64,000 nt of DNA from Paraburkholderia sp. LEh10 (GTDB taxonomy: Bacteria > Pseudomonadota > Gammaproteobacteria > Burkholderiales > Burkholderiaceae). The notes under the pieces are model-generated. The model was not told the origin of the DNA, searched no databases, and saw only the letters and a program-made list of their open reading frames with translations. The stretch spans positions 124,001 through 188,000 of the forward strand of contig NZ_JAGIPX010000005.1 of the NCBI RefSeq assembly GCF_017814945.1. The letters are read 5' to 3'. The first letter of the stretch is position 1. Each line of letters begins with the position of its first letter. This document shows, piece by piece, positions 31,407-39,940 of the stretch. Position numbers and translations under genes: made by a program.

Positions 31407-32366
31407 TCAATACGTTGAAAGCGGATGGCCCGAGCGTGCCAGCACTTCGTTGACTTCGGCGAGCATCGGCATCGAAGGCGCCGTGCCCGGCCGCGTCACC
31501 GAAATGCCCGCCAGCGCGCAGCCGAAACGCGTCGCTTCGACGGCATCCGCGCCGCGCGCGAGCGCCGCCGCAAAGCCGCCCGTGAAGCCGTCGCCCGCGC
31601 CCGCCGTTTCGACGACCCGCCCGCATTGGAACGCGGGCACGAACACGGACTGTTCGGCCGAGTGCAACAGCGCGCCCGCTTCGCCGAGCGTCACGATCAC
31701 GTTGCGCACGCCCTTTTTCAGCAGCATGTCGGCGGCGCGGCGCGCATCGTCGACGTTGTTCACTTCGATGCCCGTCAACGCGGCCGTCTCCGTTTCGTTC
31801 GGCGTGATGTAGTCGCACAGCGGGAAGATGCTGTCGTCGAGCGGCAGCGCGGGCGCGGGATTGAACACGGTCGTCACGCCATGCTTGCGCGCGACTTCGA
31901 GTCCGCGCTTCGCGGCGCAGACGGGCTGCTCCAGTTGCGTGACGAACACGCGCGCCGATGCGATATCGCTTTCGATCGCATCGACGTCGCCCGCGTTCAT
32001 CGTTCCCGCCGCACCGGACGCCACGATGATCGCGTTCTTGCCGGTGATGTCGTCGACGAAGATGTGCGCCGCGCCCGTCGATGCGCCGTCGATCACGCAA
32101 GCACGCGCCGTGATGCCTTCCGCGTCCCATGTCGAGCGCGCGATCGCGCCGAACGCATCGTTGCCGATGCGCGTGCAGAACACCACATCGGCGCCCGCGC
32201 GCGCGGCCGCGACGGCCTGGTTCGAGCCCTTGCCGCCGGGGCCCATCTTGAACGCATTGCCCGCCACCGTTTCGCCCATCAGCGGCATGCGGTCCGCACG
32301 AAACGTGAGATCCGTCACGTAGATGCCGAGAATCACGACGCGGCCTTCTTTCTGTTGCATGGCCAT
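31407..32366 (-). CDS. Ribokinase-family sugar kinase, probable deoxyribokinase
   Basis: 319 residues, PfkB fold. GPGGKGSNQAVAAARAGADV (first PfkB signature) and VVETAGAGDGFTGGFAAALA (second, with catalytic Asp in AGAGD and the anion hole) are clear; NPAPALPLDDSI and ITPNETETAALTG are typical of ribokinases. Next to DeoC and DeoR it most likely phosphorylates 2-deoxyribose to the 5-phosphate with ATP. Ribose as substrate cannot be excluded. It lies 5 bp after the RbsD/FucU gene. Confidence 0.88.
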   Translation of the reverse strand: MAMQQKEGRVVILGIYVTDLTFRADRMPLMGETVAGNAFKMGPGGKGSNQAVAAARAGADVVFCTRIGNDAFGAIARSTWDAEGITARACVIDGASTGAAHIFVDDITGKNAIIVASGAAGTMNAGDVDAIESDIASARVFVTQLEQPVCAAKRGLEVARKHGVTTVFNPAPALPLDDSIFPLCDYITPNETETAALTGIEVNNVDDARRAADMLLKKGVRNVIVTLGEAGALLHSAEQSVFVPAFQCGRVVETAGAGDGFTGGFAAALARGADAVEATRFGCALAGISVTRPGTAPSMPMLAEVNEVLARSGHPLSTY

Positions 32367-32371
32367 CGTGT

Positions 32372-32842
32372 TCAGTCCTTCGCAGCGGGGGCATCCGGCG
32401 CGAGCAGCACGCCCTTCTTGAACACGAAGCAGCCATAGCCGCGCGCTTCGCCCGTGGCGATCACGCAGTACGCCTTCTTCGCGCGCGCATAGAACGCAAA
32501 GCGCTCGATGCCGACGAACAGCACCTCGCGCCCTTCGGCCTTGTTCACTTCGGCCTGCGCTTCGCGCTGCACAGCGGGAATCGTGTTGGGTTCGCCGACC
32601 ACTTCCATGCGCAACGCAGGATCGTCGACGAAGGTATCGAGCGGCAGCACCGACAGCACCGCGCGGATCGCGCGCGCCGCATCGACGCCGTCGAGCCGCA
32701 GCAGCTTGCCCGTCACGGTTTCCCGCGCGACCGAGTCGCCCGGAAAGTTCGCGTCGCAGATCACGACTTCGTCGCCGTGGCCCATCGCGCGCAGCGCGTG
32801 GAGCACATCGGCATTCAACAGCGGGTCCAGATTCTTCAGCAC
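32372..32842 (-). CDS. RbsD/FucU-family sugar mutarotase
   Basis: 156 residues. MLKNLDPLLNADVLHALRAM, then GHGDEVVICDANFPGDS, holds the catalytic His22 and Asp of the family. The C-terminal FYARAKKAYCVIATGEARGY matches the FucU end with the Tyr/Lys pocket. These decameric enzymes interconvert sugar anomers so that the kinase gets the right form. The fit to FucU is slightly better than to RbsD. It is co-transcribed with the sugar kinase. Confidence 0.88.
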   Translation of the reverse strand: MLKNLDPLLNADVLHALRAMGHGDEVVICDANFPGDSVARETVTGKLLRLDGVDAARAIRAVLSVLPLDTFVDDPALRMEVVGEPNTIPAVQREAQAEVNKAEGREVLFVGIERFAFYARAKKAYCVIATGEARGYGCFVFKKGVLLAPDAPAAKD

Positions 32843-32911
32843 GTTGTCTCCTCCGTTATTCGGTTGGCGCGCTATTGTCCTTCGAGGCCCCGTCAGGCGA
32901 TCTGAAAGCGA

Positions 32912-35320
32912 TCAGTCGCCATACGGTATCCAGATGTTCTTGACTTGTGTTGCATGGCGCAGGAACGCCGGGCCGACGCTTGCCGCGTCGAACCAGTCGA
33001 ACGCGCGGCCATGATCGACGAACGTGCGCTTCAGGTTGCCCACCGACTCGCGTTCGGCCAGCGCCGAATCTTGCGCGGAACCGAAGCACCACAGCGCATC
33101 GACGTCGTCGTGTTTCGCGAGGGCCGGAAGCAGCGCGGCGCGTTCGCCTGTCACGATGTTGAGCACGCCCGCGGGCACATCCGAGGTCTCGACCACCTGA
33201 TAGAAGTCGGTCACTGTAAGCGGACTCGACGAACTCGGCAAGACCACGACGCGGTTGCCCATCGCGAGCGCGGGCGCGACCAGCGAAATGAAAGACAGCA
33301 GCGGCGCTTCGTCCGGGCACGCAATGCCGATCACGCCGAGCGGCTCGTTCATTGCGAGCGCGACGCCGCGCAGCGGCGGCGCATGCACCGCGCCGTCGAA
33401 CTTGTCGGCCCACGCAGCATAGGTGAAGAGCCGCGTCACCGATGCGTCCACTTCGCGGCGCGCTTCGTCGTCGCTCGCGCCCGTGCGCATCACCAGTTGA
33501 TGCGCGAACTCGTGCGCGCGAACCGCGAGATTTTCGGCGAGGTAGTAGATCACCTGCGCACGGTTGTGCGCGCTCGCCTGCGACCACTTCTGCGCACCGC
33601 GCGCCGCCGCGACGGCATTGCGGATGTCCTTGCGATTGCCCTCGCCCACCTCCCCGACGATCGCGCCATCGGGACCATGGACGGACAGCGAATAGCCGCT
33701 GTCGGGCCGCGCCTGCTTGCCGCCGATGAAGAGCTTGGCCGTGCGGTCGATCGCGAACCCATCGGCGGCGCGCGGCACTTCGTGTGCTTCGTGCGCCTGC
33801 CGCGAAACATCCGTCACGCGATGCACCGGGCGGCGTTCTTCGAGCGCGAGCCACGCCTTCGGCTTCACGTATTCGTAGATGCCTTCGCGGCCGCCTTCGC
33901 GTCCGTAGCCCGACTCGCGATAGCCGCCGAAGCCGACGGCCGCATCGAACAGATTCGTCGCGTTGACCCACACGACGCCGCATGCAAGGCGCGGCGCGAT
34001 ATCGAGCGCGCGGCCGATGGTCTCGCTCCAGATGCTCGCGGCGAGCCCGTAGCGCGTGTTGTTTGCGAGCGCGACGGCTTCGTCGGGCGTGCGGAATGTC
34101 AGCGTCACGAGCACGGGGCCGAAGATTTCCTCCTGCGCGAGCGTCGAGGCGGGCGCGACGCCCGTGACGAGCGTCGGCGGATAGAAGCAGCCGTCGGCGG
34201 GCACGGCGGCTTCCGGCGCCTGATAGATCTCGCAACCTTCGCGACGCCCCGCTTCCACCAGCGACGCGATGCGCTCCAGCTGCACCTTGTCGACAATCGC
34301 GCCGAGATCGATGCTTTTGTCGAGCGACGGCCCGACGCGCAGTGTCGCCATGCGGCGCTTGAGCTTGTCGATGAAGCGCGCCGCGACGCCTTCCTGCACG
34401 AGCAGCCGCGAGCCCGCGCAGCACACTTGCCCCTGGTTGAACCAGATCGCGTCGACGACGCCTTCCACCGCGCCGTCGAGGTCCGCGTCGTCGAACACGA
34501 TGAACGGCGACTTGCCGCCCAGCTCCAGCGTCAGCGACTTGCCCGTGCCCGCCGTCGCCGCGCGGATCAGGCGGCCCACTTCCGTCGAGCCCGTGAACGC
34601 GATCTTGTCGACGCGCGGATGCTCGACGAGCGCCGCACCCGTGCGTCCGTCGCCCGTCACCACGTTCAGCACGCCCTTCGGGAGCCCCGCGCGCTGCGCA
34701 AGCTCGGCGAACAGCATCGCGGTGAGCGGCGTGTATTCGGCGGGCTTCAGCACGACGCAGTTGCCCGTCGCGATGGCGGGCGCGATCTTCCACGCAAGCA
34801 TCAGCAGCGGGAAATTCCACGGCACGATCTGGCCGATCACGCCAAGCGGCGCGAAGTCTTTGAACTCGCTGTCCTGAAGCTGCGCCCAGCCCGCATGATG
34901 CAGGAAGTGCCGCGCGACCAGCGGAATGTCGATGTCGCGCGTCTCGCGGATCGGCTTGCCGTTGTCGAGCGCTTCGAGCACCGCAAAAAGGCGGCTGTGA
35001 CGCTGCACCATCCGCGCGAGCGCATACAGATGCCGCGCGCGGCCCGCGCCGCCGAGCGCGAACCAGCCTGGCTGCGCGGCGCGCGCGGCAGCGACTGCGG
35101 CGTCGATGTCCGCGGCGTCGCCCTGCGCGACATGCGCGAGCAGCTCGCCCGTCGCGGGCTCGTGCGATGCGAAGCGCTCGCCTGCAATGGGCGCGCGCCA
35201 TCCGCCGTCGATGAAATGACCGAACGTCGCGTCATGCTGCGCGAGCCATGCGCGCGCGGGCTGATCGTCCTCAGGTGCGGGACCGTACTCCATCGATGAA
35301 AAATACTCGGCTACGCTCAT
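32912..35320 (-). CDS. Two-domain aldehyde dehydrogenase, ALDH16-like
   Basis: 802 residues in one frame. Residues about 1-490 are a complete ALDH: VPWNFP with Asn169, LTLELGGKSPFIV with Glu266, FNQGQVCCAG with nucleophile Cys300, and QEEIFGPV. Residues about 520-802 are a second, degenerate ALDH domain (GYSLSVHGPDGAIVGEVGEG, NEPLGVIGIACPDEAPLLSF, VLNIVTGE) without a GQxC nucleophile. This domain order and length match the ALDH16 family. In this operon the likely substrate is acetaldehyde made by DeoC. It starts 13 bp after deoC. Confidence 0.9.
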   Translation of the reverse strand: MSVAEYFSSMEYGPAPEDDQPARAWLAQHDATFGHFIDGGWRAPIAGERFASHEPATGELLAHVAQGDAADIDAAVAAARAAQPGWFALGGAGRARHLYALARMVQRHSRLFAVLEALDNGKPIRETRDIDIPLVARHFLHHAGWAQLQDSEFKDFAPLGVIGQIVPWNFPLLMLAWKIAPAIATGNCVVLKPAEYTPLTAMLFAELAQRAGLPKGVLNVVTGDGRTGAALVEHPRVDKIAFTGSTEVGRLIRAATAGTGKSLTLELGGKSPFIVFDDADLDGAVEGVVDAIWFNQGQVCCAGSRLLVQEGVAARFIDKLKRRMATLRVGPSLDKSIDLGAIVDKVQLERIASLVEAGRREGCEIYQAPEAAVPADGCFYPPTLVTGVAPASTLAQEEIFGPVLVTLTFRTPDEAVALANNTRYGLAASIWSETIGRALDIAPRLACGVVWVNATNLFDAAVGFGGYRESGYGREGGREGIYEYVKPKAWLALEERRPVHRVTDVSRQAHEAHEVPRAADGFAIDRTAKLFIGGKQARPDSGYSLSVHGPDGAIVGEVGEGNRKDIRNAVAAARGAQKWSQASAHNRAQVIYYLAENLAVRAHEFAHQLVMRTGASDDEARREVDASVTRLFTYAAWADKFDGAVHAPPLRGVALAMNEPLGVIGIACPDEAPLLSFISLVAPALAMGNRVVVLPSSSSPLTVTDFYQVVETSDVPAGVLNIVTGERAALLPALAKHDDVDALWCFGSAQDSALAERESVGNLKRTFVDHGRAFDWFDAASVGPAFLRHATQVKNIWIPYGD

Positions 35321-35333
35321 GGGATCGATCTGC

Positions 35334-36344
35334 TCAGGCTACGGGGTGACGGTTGAAGGCGGAATAACGGCCAGTCGCGTAATGCTCGAGCTGGCGTTCG
35401 ATATCGGCGAGAAGACTGGACGCGCCGAAGCGGAACAGTTCGGGTTCGAGCCACGCGCGCCCCAGTTCTTCTTTCATCAGGATCTGATACGACAGCGCCG
35501 TCTTCGCATCCGACACACCGCCCGCCGGCTTGAAGCCGATCAGGATGCCCGTGCGCGCGTGATATTCGCGGATCATGCGCGCCATCACGAGCGACACTTC
35601 GAGCGTCGCGTTGACGCCCTCCTTGCCCGTCGACGTCTTGATGAAATCGGCGCCCGCCATCATGCAGACCATCGATGCACGCGCGATGTTCGACAGCGTC
35701 TGGATATCGCCCGTCGCGAGAATCGCTTTGAGATGCGCTTCGCCGCATGCGTCGCGGAACTCGCGCACCTCGTCGTAGAGCGCCTGCCAGTTGCCCGTCA
35801 GCACGTGCTCGCGGGTGACGACGATATCGATTTCCTGCGCGCCGTCGGCCACCGATGCCTCGATCTCCTTCAACTTCAGCGGATGCGGAATCAGACCGGC
35901 GGGAAAGCCCGTCGACACGGCCGCGACGGGAATGCCCGTGCCGCGCAATGCATCGACGGCGGCCGCGACGTAGCGGTGATAGACGCACACGGCGCCCGTC
36001 GTGATGCTGTGCGACGGCACGCCGAGCGCCGCGAGAATGTCGGCGCGCACGGGCTGCCTCGCCTTCGCGCACAGACGGCGCACGCGGCCTTCCGTGTCGT
36101 CGCCGTTGAGCGTCGTGAGATCGATGCAGGTCACGGCCTTCAGCAGCCAGCCGGCCTGCGCGTCTTTCTTGACGGTGCGGCGCGTGCCGAGCGTGGCCGT
36201 GCGGCGCTCGACAGCCGACTGGTTCACGCGCAGCCCATCGAGCCAGGCGAGATCGAACGGCACGCCAGGATTGCGCGCGGGATGAACAGGGGTTGGGCGC
36301 CGCAACGCGACTACCGACGAAGACAGGATTGGGGCTTCAGGCAT
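35334..36344 (-). CDS. deoC: 2-deoxyribose-5-phosphate aldolase DeoC
   Basis: 336 residues from the only suitable ATG (36342-36344). TIM-barrel class I aldolase: the Schiff-base Lys236 is in GADFIKTSTGKEGVN, the proton-relay Lys272 in GFKPAGGVSDA, and EIDIVV and CIDLTTLNGDDTEG are conserved. It splits deoxyribose-5-phosphate to glyceraldehyde-3-phosphate and acetaldehyde. The N-terminal 60 residues make it longer than E. coli DeoC, as in several proteobacterial and animal forms. First gene of the deo-type operon; its leader carries the candidate DeoR site. Confidence 0.93.
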   Translation of the reverse strand: MPEAPILSSSVVALRRPTPVHPARNPGVPFDLAWLDGLRVNQSAVERRTATLGTRRTVKKDAQAGWLLKAVTCIDLTTLNGDDTEGRVRRLCAKARQPVRADILAALGVPSHSITTGAVCVYHRYVAAAVDALRGTGIPVAAVSTGFPAGLIPHPLKLKEIEASVADGAQEIDIVVTREHVLTGNWQALYDEVREFRDACGEAHLKAILATGDIQTLSNIARASMVCMMAGADFIKTSTGKEGVNATLEVSLVMARMIREYHARTGILIGFKPAGGVSDAKTALSYQILMKEELGRAWLEPELFRFGASSLLADIERQLEHYATGRYSAFNRHPVA

Positions 36345-36421
36345 GAGAATGAAACGTCCACAGGTTTGTGCATTGCACAGCAACAGCTGATGGTTTATTC
36401 GCAGGCATCGTACATCGGTTG

Positions 36422-36437
36422 ATATGATTCTAACAAG
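36422..36437 (-). promoter_or_regulatory. Candidate deoC promoter and DeoR operator
   Basis: On the minus strand the DNA reads TTGTTAGAATCATATC. It holds an extended -10 (TG-T-TAGAAT) and the exact E. coli DeoR half site TGTTAGAA; the other half is degenerate. The deoR promoter has the same motif with one change. It is about 80 bp upstream of the deoC ATG. Confidence 0.6.
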
Positions 36438-36488
36438 CGTCGTTACGATCGTTTCCAGCCCTCGTAATCGGCCATCGAGCGCCGCGCG

Positions 36489-36523
36489 CCGGTGAAAGCG
36501 CCGCCTGGCGGCGCTTTCACCGG
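36489..36523. repeat. Perfect 35-bp palindrome
   Basis: 17-bp arms around a single central T at 36506 (inner part AGCGCCGCC / GGCGGCGCT). No T-run on either side. It may be a protein-binding site, a transcription barrier between the divergent units, or a small dispersed repeat. Confidence 0.75.
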
Positions 36524-36828
36524 CACCGGACGGGGAGATTGGTGTTTTCACCAGGGCGCGCCCGGTGCGACGGGTCGCGCGCGATGACAGACAGATCACA
36601 AGGGGAGAAGGCGGCCGTCACATACCTGGCGCGGCGGACGCGGCGCGCTCGAAGGCGGGATCGGCTGCGACGCCGGCACGCAGACGACGTCGGATTGAAC
36701 GGTTCGTCCAAGCGGGGTAGCCGACCCGCCGCAAGAAGCTGCCGATGACGGGCAGCGGCAGCCGGAAACGCGTCAGATAAGGTCGCCAGTCACCCTTTTC
36801 AAGCCCGCTTTTTTTTGCGGAAACCGCA

Positions 36829-36856
36829 CTTGAAAAGTTGCAGAGGTTTCCTATCT
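36829..36856 (+). promoter_or_regulatory. Sigma-32 type heat-shock promoter of the Hsp20 genes
   Basis: CTTGAAA at 36829-36835 and CCTATCT at 36850-36856 with a 14-bp spacer agree with the sigma-32 consensus (CTTGAAA, CCCATnT). The first Hsp20 gene begins about 120 bp after the expected start, leaving a leader long enough for an RNA thermometer. Confidence 0.75.
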
Positions 36857-36984
36857 ATCGAGTCACAAGGCAGGCGCTGCGTCGACGGCGACGCGCACTG
36901 CACGTATCCACTTTCGTCGCGGCATGACAGGCGAACCGGCACACCCAGGCCGGCGAGCGTTGCCGCTCAGAGGAGAGAGAGACC

Positions 36985-37425
36985 ATGAGTGACTTGTACT
37001 TCGGAACCGATCTGTTCGCCGAACTCGACCGCTTGCAGCGGCAGATGTCCGGCGCGTTCGGCAGCTTCCCTTCCAGCATCCGTTCGAACCGTTTCGGCGC
37101 GTTTCCGGCCTTGAACGTCGGCATCACGGACGACGCCATTCAGATCGTCGCGTTCGCGCCGGGCATCGATCCGTCGAAGCTCGAACTGTCGATCGACAAG
37201 GGCCTGTTGACCATCGCGGGCGAACGCGAAGCGGCGCGCCCCGCGTCGGAAGAAGGCACCCGCGCGTATGCGCAGGAGCGCTTCGCCGGCAAGTTCCGCC
37301 GCGTCGTCGAACTGCCGCAGCAGGCAGACCCCGACAACGTGCAGGCACGCTACGTCGACGGCACGCTGCTGATCACGGTCGGCAAGCGCGAATCGTCGAA
37401 GCCGCGTGCGATTACGGTTCAATAA
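36985..37425 (+). CDS. Small heat-shock protein Hsp20 (first of a pair)
   Basis: 146 residues with a strong AGGAGAG Shine-Dalgarno. The alpha-crystallin domain spans about 40-135: FPALNVGITDDAIQIVAFAP, GIDPSKLELSIDKGLLTIAG, FRRVVELPQQADPDNVQARY, VDGTLLITVGKRES. These ATP-independent chaperones hold unfolding proteins. A sigma-32 promoter lies upstream. The second Hsp20 gene starts 14 bp after its stop, so they are co-expressed and may co-assemble. Confidence 0.92.
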   Translation: MSDLYFGTDLFAELDRLQRQMSGAFGSFPSSIRSNRFGAFPALNVGITDDAIQIVAFAPGIDPSKLELSIDKGLLTIAGEREAARPASEEGTRAYAQERFAGKFRRVVELPQQADPDNVQARYVDGTLLITVGKRESSKPRAITVQ

Positions 37426-37439
37426 TGCGAGGTGAAATC

Positions 37440-37850
37440 ATGAGCGACAACACTCAACAACTGACCCAGCGCGAAGAAGGCGCCGTGGCGCGCAACGGCC
37501 AACGCGAGCAGGAGCGCCGCGTGACGCTCACGCCGCCCGTCGATATCGTCGAAGACAGCAAGGCCGTGACGTTGTGGGCGGATTTGCCCGGCGTCTCGAA
37601 AGACAGGCTCGAGATCCGCGTACACGATGGCAGCCTGACGATCGAAGGCGAATCGGCCGTGCCTTCGCCCGCGAACGTACGGCTCTCGCATGCGGAAGTG
37701 CGCGCGCCCTTCTTTGCGCGGCGCTTCACGATCAGCGACGACTTCGATACATCGAAGATCGAAGCGAATCTGAAGGATGGCGTGCTCAAGCTCGTCATTC
37801 CGCGCCGCGAACAGGCGCAGCCGCGACGCATTGAAGTGAACATCGGCTAA
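37440..37850 (+). CDS. Small heat-shock protein Hsp20 (second of a pair)
   Basis: 136 residues; AGGTG precedes the ATG at 37440. Alpha-crystallin domain about 28-130: TPPVDIVEDSKAVTLWADLP, GVSKDRLEIRVHDGSLTIEG, FARRFTISDDFDTSKIEANL, KDGVLKLVIPRRE. The polar Gln/Arg-rich N-terminus differs from its partner's. Paired class A/class B-like Hsp20 genes are common in this group. A terminator follows 20 bp after the stop. Confidence 0.92.
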   Translation: MSDNTQQLTQREEGAVARNGQREQERRVTLTPPVDIVEDSKAVTLWADLPGVSKDRLEIRVHDGSLTIEGESAVPSPANVRLSHAEVRAPFFARRFTISDDFDTSKIEANLKDGVLKLVIPRREQAQPRRIEVNIG

Positions 37851-37870
37851 GCGTTTCGCCGCAATGAAAA

Positions 37871-37906
37871 CGGAGCACGCGCGCAAGCGCCGTGCTCCGT
37901 TGCTTT
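37871..37906 (+). terminator. Terminator after the Hsp20 pair
   Basis: CGGAGCACG / CGTGCTCCG stem with a 11-nt loop followed by TTGCTTT. It may act on the converging TPR gene as well. Confidence 0.7.
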
Positions 37907-37925
37907 ATCCGCGCGGCAATGGTTG

Positions 37926-39488
37926 CTATGCGCGCTTCGCGAGCGCGGTCTGCAACTCGCGCACGGCATCGCTCCAGTCGTTGCGCTTCGTTTGACGGAA
38001 CAGGCGCATCTGCGGATACCACGGGCTGTCGTCGCGGCCAAGCTGCCAGCGCCAGTCAGGCGTGAACGGCAACGCGAGCCACACCGGCTTGCCCAGCGCG
38101 CCCGCAAGATGCGCGACGGCCGTATCGACGCAGATCACCACGTCGAGCTGCGTGATGAGCGCGGCAGTCTCCGCAAAAGACGCGAGCCGGCCCGACACGT
38201 CGCGCAACGCGCCGCGCTGCGAAAGCTCATCAAGCAGCGCGCGGTCGTCTTCGCGCACGTCCTTCACGAGCGAAACGAACTGCGCATTCACATCGAACAA
38301 CGGCATTAGTTGCGCAAGCGGAATCGAACGATTGCGGTCGTTCAGATGCGTGCGGCTGCCCGACCAGACGATGCCGACGCGCAGCCTCTCGTCGCCTTGC
38401 GCGAACAGGTCGTCCCATTGGTCGATCAACGGTTGATCCGCATGAACGTACGGGCTATCGGCGACGAAGCCGGGTTCGCGGATCTTCAGCGCGAACGCGA
38501 GGCTGAGCATCGGAATGTGATAGTCGAACGCAGGCAGCGGCGCCGTTTCGCCGATCACCTGCTCTGCGCCGGGATAGCCGTGCAACAGCGGCAGCAACGC
38601 CTCCTGAACCCGCACGACGACCCGCGCGCCCATGACGCTCAGGCGGTCCACGAAGCGGATGAACTGCAGCGTATCGCCGAAGCCCTGCTCGCAATGCACG
38701 AGCACAGTCTTGTGCGCGAGCGACTGATTGCCCGTCCAGAGCTTCGCATCGGGCAGGCCGTGGCTCATGGTGCCGTCGAGCCAGCGCCATTCGTACTCGC
38801 GCCAGCCATGCTCGAATTCGCCCAGCAGCAGATTGGTCTGCGCACGGTTGGTGCGCGCGCCCGCGTCGTTCGCATCGATCGACAGCGCTTTCTTGAACTG
38901 CTGCAATGCTTCGTCGAAACGGTGCAGATCGCGCAGCGCGACGCCCAGGTTCACATAAGCGCGCACGAAATTCGGCTTGAGCGCGATTGCCTGGCGATAC
39001 GCGGCGAGCTCTTCGTCGTAGCGCTCCATCTGACCGAGCAGGTTGCCCCGGTTGTAGTGCGCTTCGGCCGATTGCGGATAGCGTTGCGTGAGCCGCGCGA
39101 GATGCCGCAGCGCGCGCTCGTGCTCGCCCGTTTGCACGAGCGACATGGCGGCGCCGTGCAACGACTCGGCATGGTCTGGATAGACGGTGAGAACGCGCTC
39201 GAACAGCGCGACGGCGTCGGCATGACGCGCCGCAAGCTGGCAGATATGCGCGGCAAAGTGCAATTGCTGCGGGTTGGTCGCGGCAGGCTGCGCGGCGCGT
39301 AGCGCGTAGTCCGCCGCGCGCGCGTAGTCGCCCTGCTTCGCCGCGACGTAGCCGAGTGCTTCGAGCGCTTCGTTGTGGTCCGGGTCGATCGACAGAATGC
39401 CGTGCAGCAGCGTTGCCGCATCGTCATATTGACCGGCGGTGAACTTCTGCTGCGCGTCTGCGAGACGTTGTGCGATATCGTGATTCAT
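37926..39488 (-). CDS. TPR protein with a GT9-like glycosyltransferase domain
   Basis: 520 residues from the ATG at 39486-39488. Residues 1 to about 220 are TPR repeats (AALHGILSIDPDHNEALEAL-type helices; AEAHYNRGNLLGQMERYDEE; VRAYVNLGVALRDLHRFDEA). From about 230 on is a glycosyltransferase-like domain: HCEQGFGDTLQFIRFVDRLS, then RVGIVWSGSRTHLNDRNRSI and DVVICVDTAVAHLAGALGKP, the heptosyltransferase (GT9-like) pattern. Such fusions are common in Burkholderia and are tentatively linked to cell-surface or protein glycosylation. Acceptor unknown. Confidence 0.85.
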   Translation of the reverse strand: MNHDIAQRLADAQQKFTAGQYDDAATLLHGILSIDPDHNEALEALGYVAAKQGDYARAADYALRAAQPAATNPQQLHFAAHICQLAARHADAVALFERVLTVYPDHAESLHGAAMSLVQTGEHERALRHLARLTQRYPQSAEAHYNRGNLLGQMERYDEELAAYRQAIALKPNFVRAYVNLGVALRDLHRFDEALQQFKKALSIDANDAGARTNRAQTNLLLGEFEHGWREYEWRWLDGTMSHGLPDAKLWTGNQSLAHKTVLVHCEQGFGDTLQFIRFVDRLSVMGARVVVRVQEALLPLLHGYPGAEQVIGETAPLPAFDYHIPMLSLAFALKIREPGFVADSPYVHADQPLIDQWDDLFAQGDERLRVGIVWSGSRTHLNDRNRSIPLAQLMPLFDVNAQFVSLVKDVREDDRALLDELSQRGALRDVSGRLASFAETAALITQLDVVICVDTAVAHLAGALGKPVWLALPFTPDWRWQLGRDDSPWYPQMRLFRQTKRNDWSDAVRELQTALAKRA

Positions 39489-39613
39489 GATGCAGCGCTT
39501 CGGCGCAACGCCTTGTCGCACCAGAGGACGGAGGGGTCGATTGTACGCGACGCCTCCGCGCGGCTGCCGTTAGACCTGATTCCGTCCGTCCCTCGCGTCC
39601 TGCTGCGCTGTCA

Positions 39614-39940
39614 TCAAACCGACACGCGGATCTTGCGGTCCTTCTGCATTTCCTCAAGCTGCTTTTGCGCTTCCATTTCCTGCTTCAGCATCTCGCGGAC
39701 TTTCTGCATGATCTTTTCGCGGTCTTCGGGCGACATCTTCTTCAGGTCTTCTTCCGTCACGCCGAGCTTCGCGAGAATCATCTTCTGCAGACGTTCGCCT
39801 GTTGTGCCCTTGGTGTAATCGATGAGCTGATCGAGCAGGTCCTTGAAGGTCGCCTTGTTGCCCTTGTGCGATCCGGATGCGCGGGGCGCTTCGTTCGTGC
39901 TGCCCGTTCCGATCGGCCCAACGTCGTTCGATGTTTGCAT
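39614..39940 (-). CDS. Small helical protein of unknown function
   Basis: 108 residues from the ATG at 39938-39940. The C-terminal two thirds are strongly helical (FKDLLDQLIDYTKGTTGERL, LKKMSPEDREKIMQKVREML, KQEMEAQKQLEEMQKD), probably coiled-coil. The frame stays open upstream to 40285 with one possible membrane segment, but that part has no good start and an internal repeat, so it was left out. The 340-bp stretch up to 40285 therefore has no assigned gene. Confidence 0.65.
   Translation of the reverse strand: MQTSNDVGPIGTGSTNEAPRASGSHKGNKATFKDLLDQLIDYTKGTTGERLQKMILAKLGVTEEDLKKMSPEDREKIMQKVREMLKQEMEAQKQLEEMQKDRKIRVSV

Larger units (their letters stand above)
36345..36984. other. Intergenic region between deoC and the Hsp20 genes
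   Basis: 640 bp. Contains, from left, the deoC promoter/operator (36422-36437), a 35-bp perfect palindrome (36489-36523), a stretch without protein-like ORFs, and the heat-shock promoter and leader of the Hsp20 pair (from 36829). Confidence 0.7.

Noticed and set aside
29152..31812. 886-codon plus-strand frame across the ABC transporter genes
   Set aside because: Low-complexity Arg/His/Ala composition and antisense to well-supported genes.
30343..32436. 697-codon minus-strand frame spanning permease and kinase genes
   Set aside because: Only the part from 31362 down is the permease; the remainder is a wrong frame of the ribokinase-like gene and adjacent gap.
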